A stretch of DNA of 64,000 nucleotides from NCBI RefSeq assembly GCF_002086735.1, contig NZ_MVIJ01000003.1, forward strand, positions 1 to 64,000. The letters run 5' to 3'. A program made the translations under genes and the position numbers. The DNA is from Mycobacterium scrofulaceum. Lineage in GTDB: Bacteria > Actinomycetota > Actinomycetes > Mycobacteriales > Mycobacteriaceae. This document shows positions 42,597 through 51,535 of the stretch, piece after piece; the first letter of the stretch is position 1, and each line of letters opens with the position of its first letter. Under the pieces are notes generated by a model that saw nothing but the letters and a program-made list of their open reading frames with translations, was not told the DNA's origin and searched no databases.

Positions 42597-43625
42597 ATGA
42601 AAGAGAACCTCACCGGGACACTGTGGCGCCTCGCCATCTATGTCGTCGTCTCTGTCCTGGGCATGTTCACGCTGGTCGCCCTGTTCGGGCAGCTGCGCTT
42701 CCAGTCCGAGAAGACCTACAAAGCGCAGTTCGCGAACGTGTCGGGGTTGGAGGGCGGAAACTTCGTCCGTATCGCCGGTGTCGAGGTCGGCAAAGTCAAG
42801 AACATCACCGTCGAGCCCGACTCCACGGTCCTCGTCGAATTCACCGCAGCAGAAAAGGTCGTGCTCACCGAGGGCACCAGGGCCGCCATTCGTTTCGCCG
42901 ACCTCACCGGCGGTAGGTACGTGGCACTCGAAGAGGGAGCGGGCAACATCAGGCGACTCAGTCCAGGCGCGACCATCCCCCTAGCCCGTACCGAACCGGC
43001 ACTCGATCTGGACGCGTTGATAGGCGGTTTCCGGCCACTGTTCCGGGCGCTGGACCCAGACCAGGTCAACAAGCTGACCGGGCAGCTGATCGCGGCCTTC
43101 CAAGGTCAGGGCGGCACGATTGGCTCATTTCTCACCCAGGCCGCCGCACTCACCAACACCTTGGCCGACCGCGACCACCTGATCGGTCAGGTCATCGTCA
43201 ACTTGAACACCGTGCTCGGTTCGCTCGGCGGCCAAAGCGGCCAGTTCGCCCGTGCCGTCGACTCCCTCTCCGAACTGGTAGCAGGCCTTGAAGCCCGCAA
43301 GCAGGACATCAGCAACGGCGTGGCGTACGCGAACGCCGCCGCCGGGTCGATCACCGATCTACTGGCCCAAGCCCGCCCGCCGGTGAAAAAGGTGGTGCAC
43401 GAGGCAGATCGCACCGCGGGGACCATGCTGGCCGACCGCGAGTGGCTCGAAAAGTACCTCGACCACTGGCCCGACGCCTTCAAGATACTGAACCGGCAAG
43501 GCTTATACGGAGACTTCTTCAGCTTCTACCTGTGTGACATCGTGCTCAAGCTCAACGGCAAGGGCGGCCAGCCGGTGTACGTCAAGGTGGCCGGCCAGGC
43601 CAGCGGCAGGTGCACGCCGCGATGA
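42597..43625 (+). CDS. mceB: Mce family protein B
   Basis: 342 aa. Membrane helix at residues 10-30, MCE domain with FANVSGLEGGNFVRIAGVEVGKV (about 45-67), then a helical needle segment. It ends ...QASGRCTPR without a proline-rich tail; the single-cysteine end (GRCTPR) is typical of MceB proteins, where a C-terminal disulfide is known. AGGGGAGGG at 42584-42592 precedes the start. The following ATG overlaps its stop by 4 bp. Confidence 0.95.
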   Translation: MKENLTGTLWRLAIYVVVSVLGMFTLVALFGQLRFQSEKTYKAQFANVSGLEGGNFVRIAGVEVGKVKNITVEPDSTVLVEFTAAEKVVLTEGTRAAIRFADLTGGRYVALEEGAGNIRRLSPGATIPLARTEPALDLDALIGGFRPLFRALDPDQVNKLTGQLIAAFQGQGGTIGSFLTQAAALTNTLADRDHLIGQVIVNLNTVLGSLGGQSGQFARAVDSLSELVAGLEARKQDISNGVAYANAAAGSITDLLAQARPPVKKVVHEADRTAGTMLADREWLEKYLDHWPDAFKILNRQGLYGDFFSFYLCDIVLKLNGKGGQPVYVKVAGQASGRCTPR

Positions 43626-44947
43626 AAACGTTCTCCGAACGCAATCCGTTCATCATCGGCGCCATCGGCCTGGGCGCGGTTTTTACACTCATGTTGGTGT
43701 CCCTGAACTACGACAAGCTGCCGTTTTTCCATAGTGACAGAACGTATTCGGCATATTTCGCCGAAGCGGGCGGCCTGGAGCCCGGTAACCACGTGCAGAT
43801 ATCGGGTTACCGGGTCGGGCAGGTCGACAGCGTCGAGCTGGACGGACCGCGCGTGCTGGTCACGTTCACCGTCGCCAGCAATCTCCGCCTCGGTGAGCGC
43901 ACCGAGGCAGCGATCAAATTGCGGACCGTGCTGGGCAGCAAGGTCCTCGAGGTCAGCCCTCGTGGCGAGGGGCAGCTGACCGGACCGATCCCGCTGCAGC
44001 GGACCACATCTGCCTACCAGCTGCCTGACGCGCTAGGCGACCTCACCGCGACGATCAGCGGTCTTAACACCGACCAGCTGTCGAAATCGCTTGCAGTGCT
44101 AGCCAACACGTTCACCGACACCCCGCCCGACCTGAAGGCCGCGGTGCAGGGGGTGGCGCGCTTCTCGCAAACCCTGGATGAACGCGACGGCCAGTTGCGG
44201 ACCCTGCTGAGTAACGCCAATAAGGCGACCACAGTGCTGGCCGAGCGCAGCGACGAAGTGGCCAAGCTCGTCCGCGACACCAACGCCCTTTTGAGGCAAC
44301 TGAGAAGCCAAAGCAGCGCGCTGGAGCAGATTTCCAACAATCTTGCTGCGCTGGCCCGCCAACTCAAAGGCTTCATCGCCGAGAACCGCGACACGCTGAA
44401 GCCGGCCCTCGACAAGCTCAACAGTGTGCTGGCGATCGTCGACAACCGCAAGGAGAACGTCCAGAAGGCGCTCGTCGGGCTCAACAAGTACGCCTTGGGC
44501 CTGGGGGAATCAGTGTCGTCCGGGCCCTTCTTCAAGGCCTATGTCGTAAACCTTTTCCCCGGACAGTTTGTGCAGCCGTTCATCGATGCGGCGTTCTCCG
44601 ACCTCGGCCTGGACCCGAATGTGTTGCTGCCCAGTCAACGCGCCGACCCGCAGGTTGGCCAGCCAGCGACACCGCCGCTGCCGATGCCGTTCCCGCGGAC
44701 CGGTCAGGGCGGGGAACCGCGAATGACGCTGCCCGACGCCATCACCGGCAATCCGGGCGACCATCCGTGCGGTTCTCCCGGCGCAGCCTCGTCGGGGCCC
44801 GGCTGCTACCCCTACCGGGAGCCCCTTCCCGCGCCGCCCCCCGGTGGGCCGCCGCCAGGGCCACCCGCGCAGCCGGGTCAAGGCGCGGGGCAGTCAGCAC
44901 CGTTGCCGGGGCCCGCACAGCCGGGCGAAGGGGGTGAGGGACGATGA
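43622..44947 (+). CDS. mceC: Mce family protein C
   Basis: 441 aa from the ATG at 43622 (ATGA overlap with mceB). Membrane helix FIIGAIGLGAVFTLMLVSL, MCE domain with FAEAGGLEPGNHVQISGYRVGQV, helical needle region up to about residue 320, and a C-terminal Pro/Gly-rich tail (PPPGGPPPGPPAQPG). Its stop overlaps mceD by 4 bp. Same role as the other Mce subunits. Confidence 0.95.
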   Translation: MKTFSERNPFIIGAIGLGAVFTLMLVSLNYDKLPFFHSDRTYSAYFAEAGGLEPGNHVQISGYRVGQVDSVELDGPRVLVTFTVASNLRLGERTEAAIKLRTVLGSKVLEVSPRGEGQLTGPIPLQRTTSAYQLPDALGDLTATISGLNTDQLSKSLAVLANTFTDTPPDLKAAVQGVARFSQTLDERDGQLRTLLSNANKATTVLAERSDEVAKLVRDTNALLRQLRSQSSALEQISNNLAALARQLKGFIAENRDTLKPALDKLNSVLAIVDNRKENVQKALVGLNKYALGLGESVSSGPFFKAYVVNLFPGQFVQPFIDAAFSDLGLDPNVLLPSQRADPQVGQPATPPLPMPFPRTGQGGEPRMTLPDAITGNPGDHPCGSPGAASSGPGCYPYREPLPAPPPGGPPPGPPAQPGQGAGQSAPLPGPAQPGEGGEGR

Positions 44948-46290
44948 GTCCCCGCAGCGCGAGGATCGGTGTGGCCATCGCTCTCACAGCGGTACTGCTC
45001 GGCGGAATCGTCACCGTCGTGCGGTCGGCTGCAGGGGTCGGTCGCACCACCGTCGTCGGATACTTCGCCAACAGCACTGGCCTCTACAACGGTGACAGCG
45101 TCGTTATTCTCGGTGTGCCGGTCGGCAAGATCGAGAAAATCGAACCGGAACCGGACCGTGTGCGAATCACCTTCTGGCTCAACGACAAATATAAGGTTCC
45201 CGCTGACGTCAAAGCTGCCATCCTCTCGCCGTCGCTGGTGACGCCCCGGTCCATCCAGTTGACCCCCGCCTATACGGGCGGCCCTGCACTGGCCGACCAT
45301 GCGGTGATCCCGCAGCAACGTACCGCGGTGCCGGTGGAGTATGACGACTTCCGCCAGCAGCTGGAGAAGCTGACGCAGGTGCTGCAGCCGACCGCACCGG
45401 GTGGAACCAGCACCTTGGGGGCGTTCATCAACACCGCCGCCGACAACTTGCGAGGCCAAGGCCCAGACATCCGTAAGACGGTCATCGAACTTTCGCAGGC
45501 GATTTCAGCGCTCGGCGACCATAGCAATGACCTGTTCAGCACCGTGAAAAACCTGTCCATTCTGGTCTCCGCGCTGCACGACAGCAGCGACCTGCTCCAA
45601 CAACTGAATCAGAACCTTGCGGAGGTCACCGGTCTGCTCGCCAATGACCCCAACGAGGTCGCCAATGCCGTCCGCAACCTCAACGACGTGGTTGGCGACG
45701 TCCGAGGCTTCGTGGCCGAGAACCGCGACGCGCTGGGTACCACGTCGGACAAACTGGCGTCAGTGACTCAAGCCGTGACCGACAGCCTCGGCGACGTCAA
45801 GCAACTTCTGCATACCGCGCCAACGGCCTTTCAGAACTTCCTCAACATCTATCAACCCGCACAAGGGACGTTGACCGGTGCGCTGGCCTTCAACAACTTT
45901 GCTAACACGATCCAATTCCTTTGTGGGGCAGTAGAAGCCGCATCACGTCTAGGCGCCAAGGAATCAGCGAAGCTGTGTGTGCAGTACCTGGCGCCGATCA
46001 TTAAAAACCGCCAAGTGAATTTTCCGCCGCTGGGCGAAAATCTCTTCGTCGGGGCCGCGGCGCGCCCCAATGAACTCACCTATAGCGAGGACTGGCTGCG
46101 CCCGGATTATGTTCCGCCGCACCCTGACTCCCCGCCAACGGGAGACGCCCCGGCACCGCCGGCCGCCGGGGCGACCCCGGCTGAAGCCCCGCCGCCGGCG
46201 GCGGATGCGCCGCCGCCTGCGCAAGCGGCGCCAACGAACCCGGCTGAGGGATTACGCGGAATGATGATGCCGCCCGGAGGTGGACAATGA
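44944..46290 (+). CDS. mceD: Mce family protein D
   Basis: 448 aa. N-terminal membrane helix (IGVAIALTAVLLGGIVTVV), MCE domain with FANSTGLYNGDSVVILGVPVGKIEKIEPE, helical region with LSQAISALGDHSNDLFSTV, and a short Pro/Ala-rich tail ending GMMMPPGGG. The ATG at 44944 overlaps mceC by 4 bp. Confidence 0.95.
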   Translation: MSPRSARIGVAIALTAVLLGGIVTVVRSAAGVGRTTVVGYFANSTGLYNGDSVVILGVPVGKIEKIEPEPDRVRITFWLNDKYKVPADVKAAILSPSLVTPRSIQLTPAYTGGPALADHAVIPQQRTAVPVEYDDFRQQLEKLTQVLQPTAPGGTSTLGAFINTAADNLRGQGPDIRKTVIELSQAISALGDHSNDLFSTVKNLSILVSALHDSSDLLQQLNQNLAEVTGLLANDPNEVANAVRNLNDVVGDVRGFVAENRDALGTTSDKLASVTQAVTDSLGDVKQLLHTAPTAFQNFLNIYQPAQGTLTGALAFNNFANTIQFLCGAVEAASRLGAKESAKLCVQYLAPIIKNRQVNFPPLGENLFVGAAARPNELTYSEDWLRPDYVPPHPDSPPTGDAPAPPAAGATPAEAPPPAADAPPPAQAAPTNPAEGLRGMMMPPGGGQ

Positions 46291-47447
46291 GCCAATCACC
46301 ACTTCGGCGTCGCGTGATGGCGGCGCTACTGGCGGCGGTGGCGCTCGCAACACTGTCCGGCTGCGGGTTTCGGGGCCTGAACTCGTTCAATTTGCCGGGC
46401 ACCAAAGGCGGCGGCCCGGGCGCGTATACCATTCGGGCGCAGATGCCCGATGTGCAGAATCTGCAACGGAATTCGCGGGTCCGGGTAAACGATGTGACGG
46501 TCGGCAATGTCATCGACATAGAACTCCAGGGTTGGAATGCGCTGGTTACCATGACGATCGACGGCGATGTCGACCTACCCGCCAATGCAACCGCTACCCT
46601 CGGTCAAACCAGCTTGCTCGGTTCGGTGCATGTCGAACTGGCGCCTCCTGCGGGAGTAGCGCCGCAGGGCAAGCTGAAGAACGGGTCGTTGATTCCGCTG
46701 TCGTCGGCTGGCGCCTATCCGTCCACCGAGCGGACACTGGCCGCCGTGTCGCTGCTGCTCAACGGCGGCGGCCTGGGTCAGGTTCAAGACATCACCAAGA
46801 CGTTGAGTACTGCTTTCAGTGGGCGCGAACAAGATCTGCGAAACCTGCTGAATCAGCTCGATACATTCGTCGGCTACCTCAACGACCAAAAAAGCGACAT
46901 CATCGCCGCAACGGACCACCTCAACAATCTTGTCGGTCAATTTGCCGATCAGAAACCGATTATCGACAAGGCACTGAAGACCATTCCGCAAGCATTGACC
47001 GTGCTCAAAGACGAGCGAGAAAACCTCGCCAACGCCCTCGGTGAAGTCGGCCAGTTGAGCGCGCTCGCCGCTGACTCGGTTAACAAGACCAAGGAAAACC
47101 TGATCAAGGAATTGAAAGACCTTGGCCCCGTGCTGCAATCGCTGGCCGACGCAGGGCCGGCGTTGACCCGATCGTTAGGCTTCCTCGGGACATTCCCCTT
47201 CCCCGCGGAGACGCTCAGCAAATGGATACGTGGCGACTACGCGAACTTGACGGCGGTAATCGACTTGACGCTGAGTCGGCTCGACTCGTCGTTCTTAACC
47301 GGCACCCGCTTCGAGTGCAATCTGACTGAGCTTGAGTTGCAGTGGGGCCGCACCATCGGGCAATTGCCCAGCCCCTGCACCGGGGGCGGGCCGTACAACC
47401 CTGGCAACCCCTTGGTTGTTCCCTACCATTTCGACCAGGGGCGCTGA
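46287..47447 (+). CDS. mceE: Mce family lipoprotein E (LprK/LprN type)
   Basis: 386 aa. Lipoprotein signal with lipobox LSGC (Cys near residue 27: LATLSGCGF), followed by the MCE domain (IRAQMPDVQNLQRNSRVRVNDVTVGNV). MceE is the only lipidated subunit of each Mce complex, anchored by its lipid rather than a transmembrane helix. Overlaps mceD by 4 bp; mceF follows after one base. Confidence 0.95.
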   Translation: MSQSPLRRRVMAALLAAVALATLSGCGFRGLNSFNLPGTKGGGPGAYTIRAQMPDVQNLQRNSRVRVNDVTVGNVIDIELQGWNALVTMTIDGDVDLPANATATLGQTSLLGSVHVELAPPAGVAPQGKLKNGSLIPLSSAGAYPSTERTLAAVSLLLNGGGLGQVQDITKTLSTAFSGREQDLRNLLNQLDTFVGYLNDQKSDIIAATDHLNNLVGQFADQKPIIDKALKTIPQALTVLKDERENLANALGEVGQLSALAADSVNKTKENLIKELKDLGPVLQSLADAGPALTRSLGFLGTFPFPAETLSKWIRGDYANLTAVIDLTLSRLDSSFLTGTRFECNLTELELQWGRTIGQLPSPCTGGGPYNPGNPLVVPYHFDQGR

Positions 47448-47448
47448 G

Positions 47449-48924
47449 ATGCTGCATCTGACCCGGCGCACCAAGATCCAGCTGGCCATTTTCACGGTGA
47501 TCAGCCTGAGCGCAGCCTCGCTCATGTTCTTCGACTACATGCAGATACCGACGGTATTCTTCGGGGTCGACCGCTACACGGTCACGGTGGAGCTACCTCA
47601 AGCCGGCGGCCTTTACCCAGGCGGCAACGTCACCTACCGAGGCGTCGAGGTGGGTCGCGTGCAAGCGGTAAAGCTGACCGCGACCGGCGCCGAGGCCGTG
47701 CTTCAGCTCAATTCTGATGTCCACATTCCTGCCAACCTGAATGCGCAGGTCCACAGTGTCTCGGCGGTCGGCGAGCAATATGTCGAGCTGCTGCCACGTG
47801 GTGGGCAGGGGCCGTCACTGAAAAACGGTGACGTGATCCCGGTCGACCGTAGTTATGTTCCACCAGACATCAATTCACTGCTGGCGGCCACCAACCGCGG
47901 CCTTACCGTAATCCCGCGTGACAACCTCAAAACGGTTGTCGACGAGTCCTATACGGCCGTGGGCGGGCTCGGCCCGGAGCTTTCCCGGCTGGTCAGCGGA
48001 ACGGCGAAGTTGGCGACCGACAGCCGTCAGAACCTCGACGCGCTAGTCAACCTGATCGATGGGTCAAAGCCGCTGCTGGACAGCCAGACCCAGTCAGCAG
48101 ACTCGGTCCAAGCGTGGGCCGCCCACCTGGCGACGATCACCTCCGAGCTGCGCGATAACGACTCCTCGGTCGCAGGTCTGCTACGAGAAGGCGGCCCGGC
48201 GGCCGCCGAGGCCCGGCAATTGTTCGACCGGCTGAGCCCCACGCTGCCGATCGTGCTGGCCAATCTGGTCAGTGTCGGGCAGGTAGGCGTCACCTACCGC
48301 GACAACCTCGAATCCTTATTGGTCGAGCTGCCCCAGGGGGTGGCCGAAATCCAAGCGACCGGGGTGGCCAACCGCAACACCAAGCAGGATTACAACGGCG
48401 CGTTCCTGAGCTTCAATCTGAACCTCAACTGGCCGCCCCCATGCACCACCGGATTCCTGCCCATCCAACAGCAGCGCGCTGCCAGCTACGAGGACTATCC
48501 GGACTCCCCTAACGGCGACATCTATTGCCGGGTACCGCAAGACTCGGTGCTCAACGTGCGCGGTGCCCACAACATGCCCTGCGAAACGCGCCCCGGCAAA
48601 CGCGCGCCGACCGTCAAGATGTGCGAAAGCGACCAAACCTACGTTCCGCTTAACGACGGCTTCAACTGGAAGGGTGATCCGAACGCGACGTATTCCGGGC
48701 AGGACGTGCCCCAGTACAGACCGGGCGAGGAGCCGCCCGGACAGGTCCCCCCACCGTCGCCGCCGGGCCCGGCGCCACCGCCGATAGCGGCCGTCCAATA
48801 CGATCCCGCCACGGGCATGTATATGGGGCCAGACGGCCGGATGTACACCCAGACCGACCTAGCTGTCGGCACCAAGAAAGGGCAAACATGGCAGAGCATG
48901 CTGATGCCACCCAAGAGAAACTGA
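47449..48924 (+). CDS. mceF: Mce family protein F
   Basis: 491 aa from the ATG at 47449; upstream in-frame codons overlap mceE and are not needed. Membrane helix QLAIFTVISLSAASLMFFDYM, MCE domain ELPQAGGLYPGGNVTYRGVEVGRV, helical needle region, a cysteine-bearing region (PPCTTGF, YCRVP, MPCETR, KMCES), then a proline-rich segment and the final GKTW-like QTWQSMLMPP. Last structural mce gene. The next gene starts 37 bp inside it. Confidence 0.95.
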   Translation: MLHLTRRTKIQLAIFTVISLSAASLMFFDYMQIPTVFFGVDRYTVTVELPQAGGLYPGGNVTYRGVEVGRVQAVKLTATGAEAVLQLNSDVHIPANLNAQVHSVSAVGEQYVELLPRGGQGPSLKNGDVIPVDRSYVPPDINSLLAATNRGLTVIPRDNLKTVVDESYTAVGGLGPELSRLVSGTAKLATDSRQNLDALVNLIDGSKPLLDSQTQSADSVQAWAAHLATITSELRDNDSSVAGLLREGGPAAAEARQLFDRLSPTLPIVLANLVSVGQVGVTYRDNLESLLVELPQGVAEIQATGVANRNTKQDYNGAFLSFNLNLNWPPPCTTGFLPIQQQRAASYEDYPDSPNGDIYCRVPQDSVLNVRGAHNMPCETRPGKRAPTVKMCESDQTYVPLNDGFNWKGDPNATYSGQDVPQYRPGEEPPGQVPPPSPPGPAPPPIAAVQYDPATGMYMGPDGRMYTQTDLAVGTKKGQTWQSMLMPPKRN

Positions 48925-49619
48925 GCGAGACGGACCTGGCGGGAACGTCCGCATCGGCCGGTCCCCCGGATGAGGGTTCATCGGAAGCGGTCACAGCTGA
49001 TGAGACGACCGCTGAGGCGCCCGCTTCGGACAACCCGACAGTGGAGGCGCCGGACGACGAAGTCGTGGATTACGACGCCTCGGTTGATGACGCTGCCGAA
49101 CCGGATGCCGAAGACCCTGTGCCGGCCAAGAAACTACGCTCGCCTGCGCTGTTGGCGACAGTGTTCGGGTTGGTCACAGTTGTCGGCCTGGCGGCGCTCG
49201 GGGGCTGGTTCGGGTATCAGACGTACCAGTCACACCAGGCCCAACAACAGCGCGAACTGATGGTTCGCATCGGCAGGCAAGGCGCGCTGAACCTGACGAC
49301 AATCGACTGGCAGCACGCCGATGCCGACGTCCAACGCATCCTGGACTCAGCGACGGGCACTTTCTACGACGACTTTTCTCATCGATCCAAACCCTTCATC
49401 GACGTCGTCAAGAAAGCGCAGTCGAAATCGGTCGGGACAATTACCGAGGCGGGCCTGGAGTCGCAATCGGGGAACGAAGCCCAAGTGCTAGTCGCTGTGT
49501 CGGTAAAGACCTCGAATCTCGGTGCAGCCGAACAGGACCCGCGGCATTGGCGGATGCGCGTCATCGTACAGAAGGTCGGAAACGACATGAAAGTCTCCAA
49601 CGTCGCATTCGTACCGTGA
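48888..49619 (+). CDS. Mce-associated membrane protein (Mas)
   Basis: 243 aa from the ATG at 48888, which lies inside the mceF end; a GAAAGGG precedes it. The N-terminal 80 residues are acidic and disordered (EETTAEAPASD-like), then a membrane helix (LLATVFGLVTVVGLAALGGWF, about residues 88-108) and a C-terminal domain of about 130 residues with the NTF2/SnoaL-like pattern seen in Rv1363c/Rv3492c-type Mas proteins. These proteins stabilise the Mce transporters, as known for OmamA/Mas proteins of mce1 and mce4. Confidence 0.9.
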   Translation: MAEHADATQEKLSETDLAGTSASAGPPDEGSSEAVTADETTAEAPASDNPTVEAPDDEVVDYDASVDDAAEPDAEDPVPAKKLRSPALLATVFGLVTVVGLAALGGWFGYQTYQSHQAQQQRELMVRIGRQGALNLTTIDWQHADADVQRILDSATGTFYDDFSHRSKPFIDVVKKAQSKSVGTITEAGLESQSGNEAQVLVAVSVKTSNLGAAEQDPRHWRMRVIVQKVGNDMKVSNVAFVP

Positions 49620-49681
49620 CGGGGCCGCGCCCTGGCCAGCGCCGACGATCAAGACCACGAACCAGATAAGGAACCATCGCA

Positions 49682-50383
49682 GTGCGGGTTATATCCGATT
49701 CCGCCGTAGAGCGGGACGAAACACAGGTCGATGAGCAGGCCACTCAGCGAATCGATACTGAGACCGACGAAACCGACGAGACCGGGGACGGCACGGACAC
49801 GGTCAGTACCGAAGACGTTGCCGAATCGGAGGACGAATCCGCCGACGATCCCGAAACGGAAGATTCCAGAGACGTTGAACCCCGGCCGCGTAAGCGCCGG
49901 ATCGGATGGTCGCGGCTGCTGGTCTTCGGGGTGCTGCCTATATCAGCTTTGCTGATCGCTGTGGCCACGGGCTTTCTCAAGTGGCAAGCCGCTTCGAACC
50001 TTCTGTCCAGGGCGGCCGAAATCGAGTCAGTCGCCGCCGCCAAGGATTCCAGCGTTGCGATACTGTCCTACCGACCCGACACCGTCGAAAAGGACCTAGG
50101 CGCCGCCCGCGATCGGCTGACCGGCAAGTTCAAGGACTCCTACACACAGTTAGTCCAGGATGTGGTGATACCAGGCGCGAAGAAAGACCACATCTCGGCG
50201 GTCGCTACCGTTCCCGCCGCCGCCTCGGTGTCGGCGAACCCAAACCACGCGGTCGCGCTGGTGTATGTCGACCAGACTGTGTCCGTTGGCAACGATGCGC
50301 CCACCGATACCGCATCCACCGTCCGGGTGACCATGGACAAGGTCGGCAACCGTTGGCTTATCTCGGCATTCGACCCAGTTTGA
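49682..50383 (+). CDS. Mce-associated membrane protein (Mas)
   Basis: 233 aa from a GTG at 49682. Same layout as the previous protein: acidic Thr/Asp/Glu-rich N-terminus (residues 1-65), a basic patch RPRKRRIGW, a membrane helix (LLVFGVLPISALLIAVATGFL), then an extracytoplasmic domain with DSYTQLVQDVVIPGAKKDHI and VDQTVSVGND. Two consecutive Mas genes end most mycobacterial mce operons. The following 267 bp contain no gene. Confidence 0.92.
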   Translation: MRVISDSAVERDETQVDEQATQRIDTETDETDETGDGTDTVSTEDVAESEDESADDPETEDSRDVEPRPRKRRIGWSRLLVFGVLPISALLIAVATGFLKWQAASNLLSRAAEIESVAAAKDSSVAILSYRPDTVEKDLGAARDRLTGKFKDSYTQLVQDVVIPGAKKDHISAVATVPAAASVSANPNHAVALVYVDQTVSVGNDAPTDTASTVRVTMDKVGNRWLISAFDPV

Positions 50384-50650
50384 GGCCAAGATGGCACAGG
50401 CAGATATCTCCTGAGGGTCTGGCTGGGTGATAAACCGTGACATGGCTCCCGGATGACGCAGCACAACAGTGGTTTTAATCTGGGAGCGGACGGTGCGGTG
50501 CGTCGGTCCAGCCTCCGATGTGTGCACACCCTACGAATTTGCATGAATAGCTTTGCCTTTGGGGTCGCTAGCTTTCCGCGGTCGGAAGGGTTCGTCGAGA
50601 ACTGCGGTGCCGCCGGGTGCGGCCGCCGGCGGCGTGCTTAGCTTGGCTAC

Positions 50651-51505
50651 ATGATCTCGACGCTCGAAGACGTGCTGAGTCTGTTGGACCTGCAGCAGAT
50701 CGATGACGCAGCGTTCGTGGGCACTCAACCCGACACCCCCAACCACCACATCATCGGAAGCCAGGTCGCCGCTCAGGCGTTGATGGCGGCCGGGCGGACG
50801 ACACCCGGGCGACTGGCGCACAGCATGCACATGTACTTTCTGCGGCGTGGTGACGCAAGGCAGCCGATCCAGTATGACGTGACCCCGCTACGTGACGGCG
50901 GCACCATCTCCTCGCGTCGGGTGACCGCGAGCCAGTCGGGAGTCGTCCTCTTCGAGGCGCTCGCCTCATTCACAATCATCGCCGACGACGTCGACTGGCA
51001 ACAAAGAATGCCTGACGTGGCGGGGCCGTCCGCGGTCCACGGACTCGAGGATCTCTTGACGCCCTACGCCGAGGAATTCGGTGACTGGTGGCCGCAGCAA
51101 CGTCCATTCACCATGCGGTACCTCGACGCGCCGCCTCGGGTCGCCCTTGATCTCTCCGACCCGCCGCCGCCGCGGCTTCGGATCTGGCTTCGTGCGAACG
51201 GCGAGGTCACCGACGATCCGTTGGTCAACAGTTGTGTGGTGGCCTATCTCAGCGCGCTCACACTGCTCGAGTGCGTGATGACGACGATGCGCACCACACC
51301 GGTGGGGCCTCGGCTCTCGGCGCTAGTCGACCACACCATCTGGTTTCACCGCGCTGCCGATTTTACTGACTGGCTGCTCTTCGACCAGTTCTCGCCGAGC
51401 ATTGTGGGCCGCCGCGGTTTGGCCACCGGGACCCTGTACAACCGGTCGGGCGAATTGGTGTGCATCGCAACCCAGGAGGGTTACTTCGCTGAGCAGCGAC
51501 AGTGA
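50651..51505 (+). CDS. acyl-CoA thioesterase II (TesB family)
   Basis: 284 aa. Double hotdog: the first half with IIGSQVAAQALMAAGRT and HSMHMYFLRRGDARQPIQYDV, the second with LSALVDHTIWFHRAADFTDWLLFDQFSP and GLATGTLYNRSGELV. The TesB catalytic Asp lies in the second half (LVDHT). It starts at the ATG at 50651. Hydrolyses acyl-CoA, perhaps products of imported lipid. Convergent with the CoA-transferase gene, 30-bp gap. Confidence 0.93.
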   Translation: MISTLEDVLSLLDLQQIDDAAFVGTQPDTPNHHIIGSQVAAQALMAAGRTTPGRLAHSMHMYFLRRGDARQPIQYDVTPLRDGGTISSRRVTASQSGVVLFEALASFTIIADDVDWQQRMPDVAGPSAVHGLEDLLTPYAEEFGDWWPQQRPFTMRYLDAPPRVALDLSDPPPPRLRIWLRANGEVTDDPLVNSCVVAYLSALTLLECVMTTMRTTPVGPRLSALVDHTIWFHRAADFTDWLLFDQFSPSIVGRRGLATGTLYNRSGELVCIATQEGYFAEQRQ

Positions 51506-51535
51506 AGCGGATCAATGACGTTGGCAGCGCCGCGA

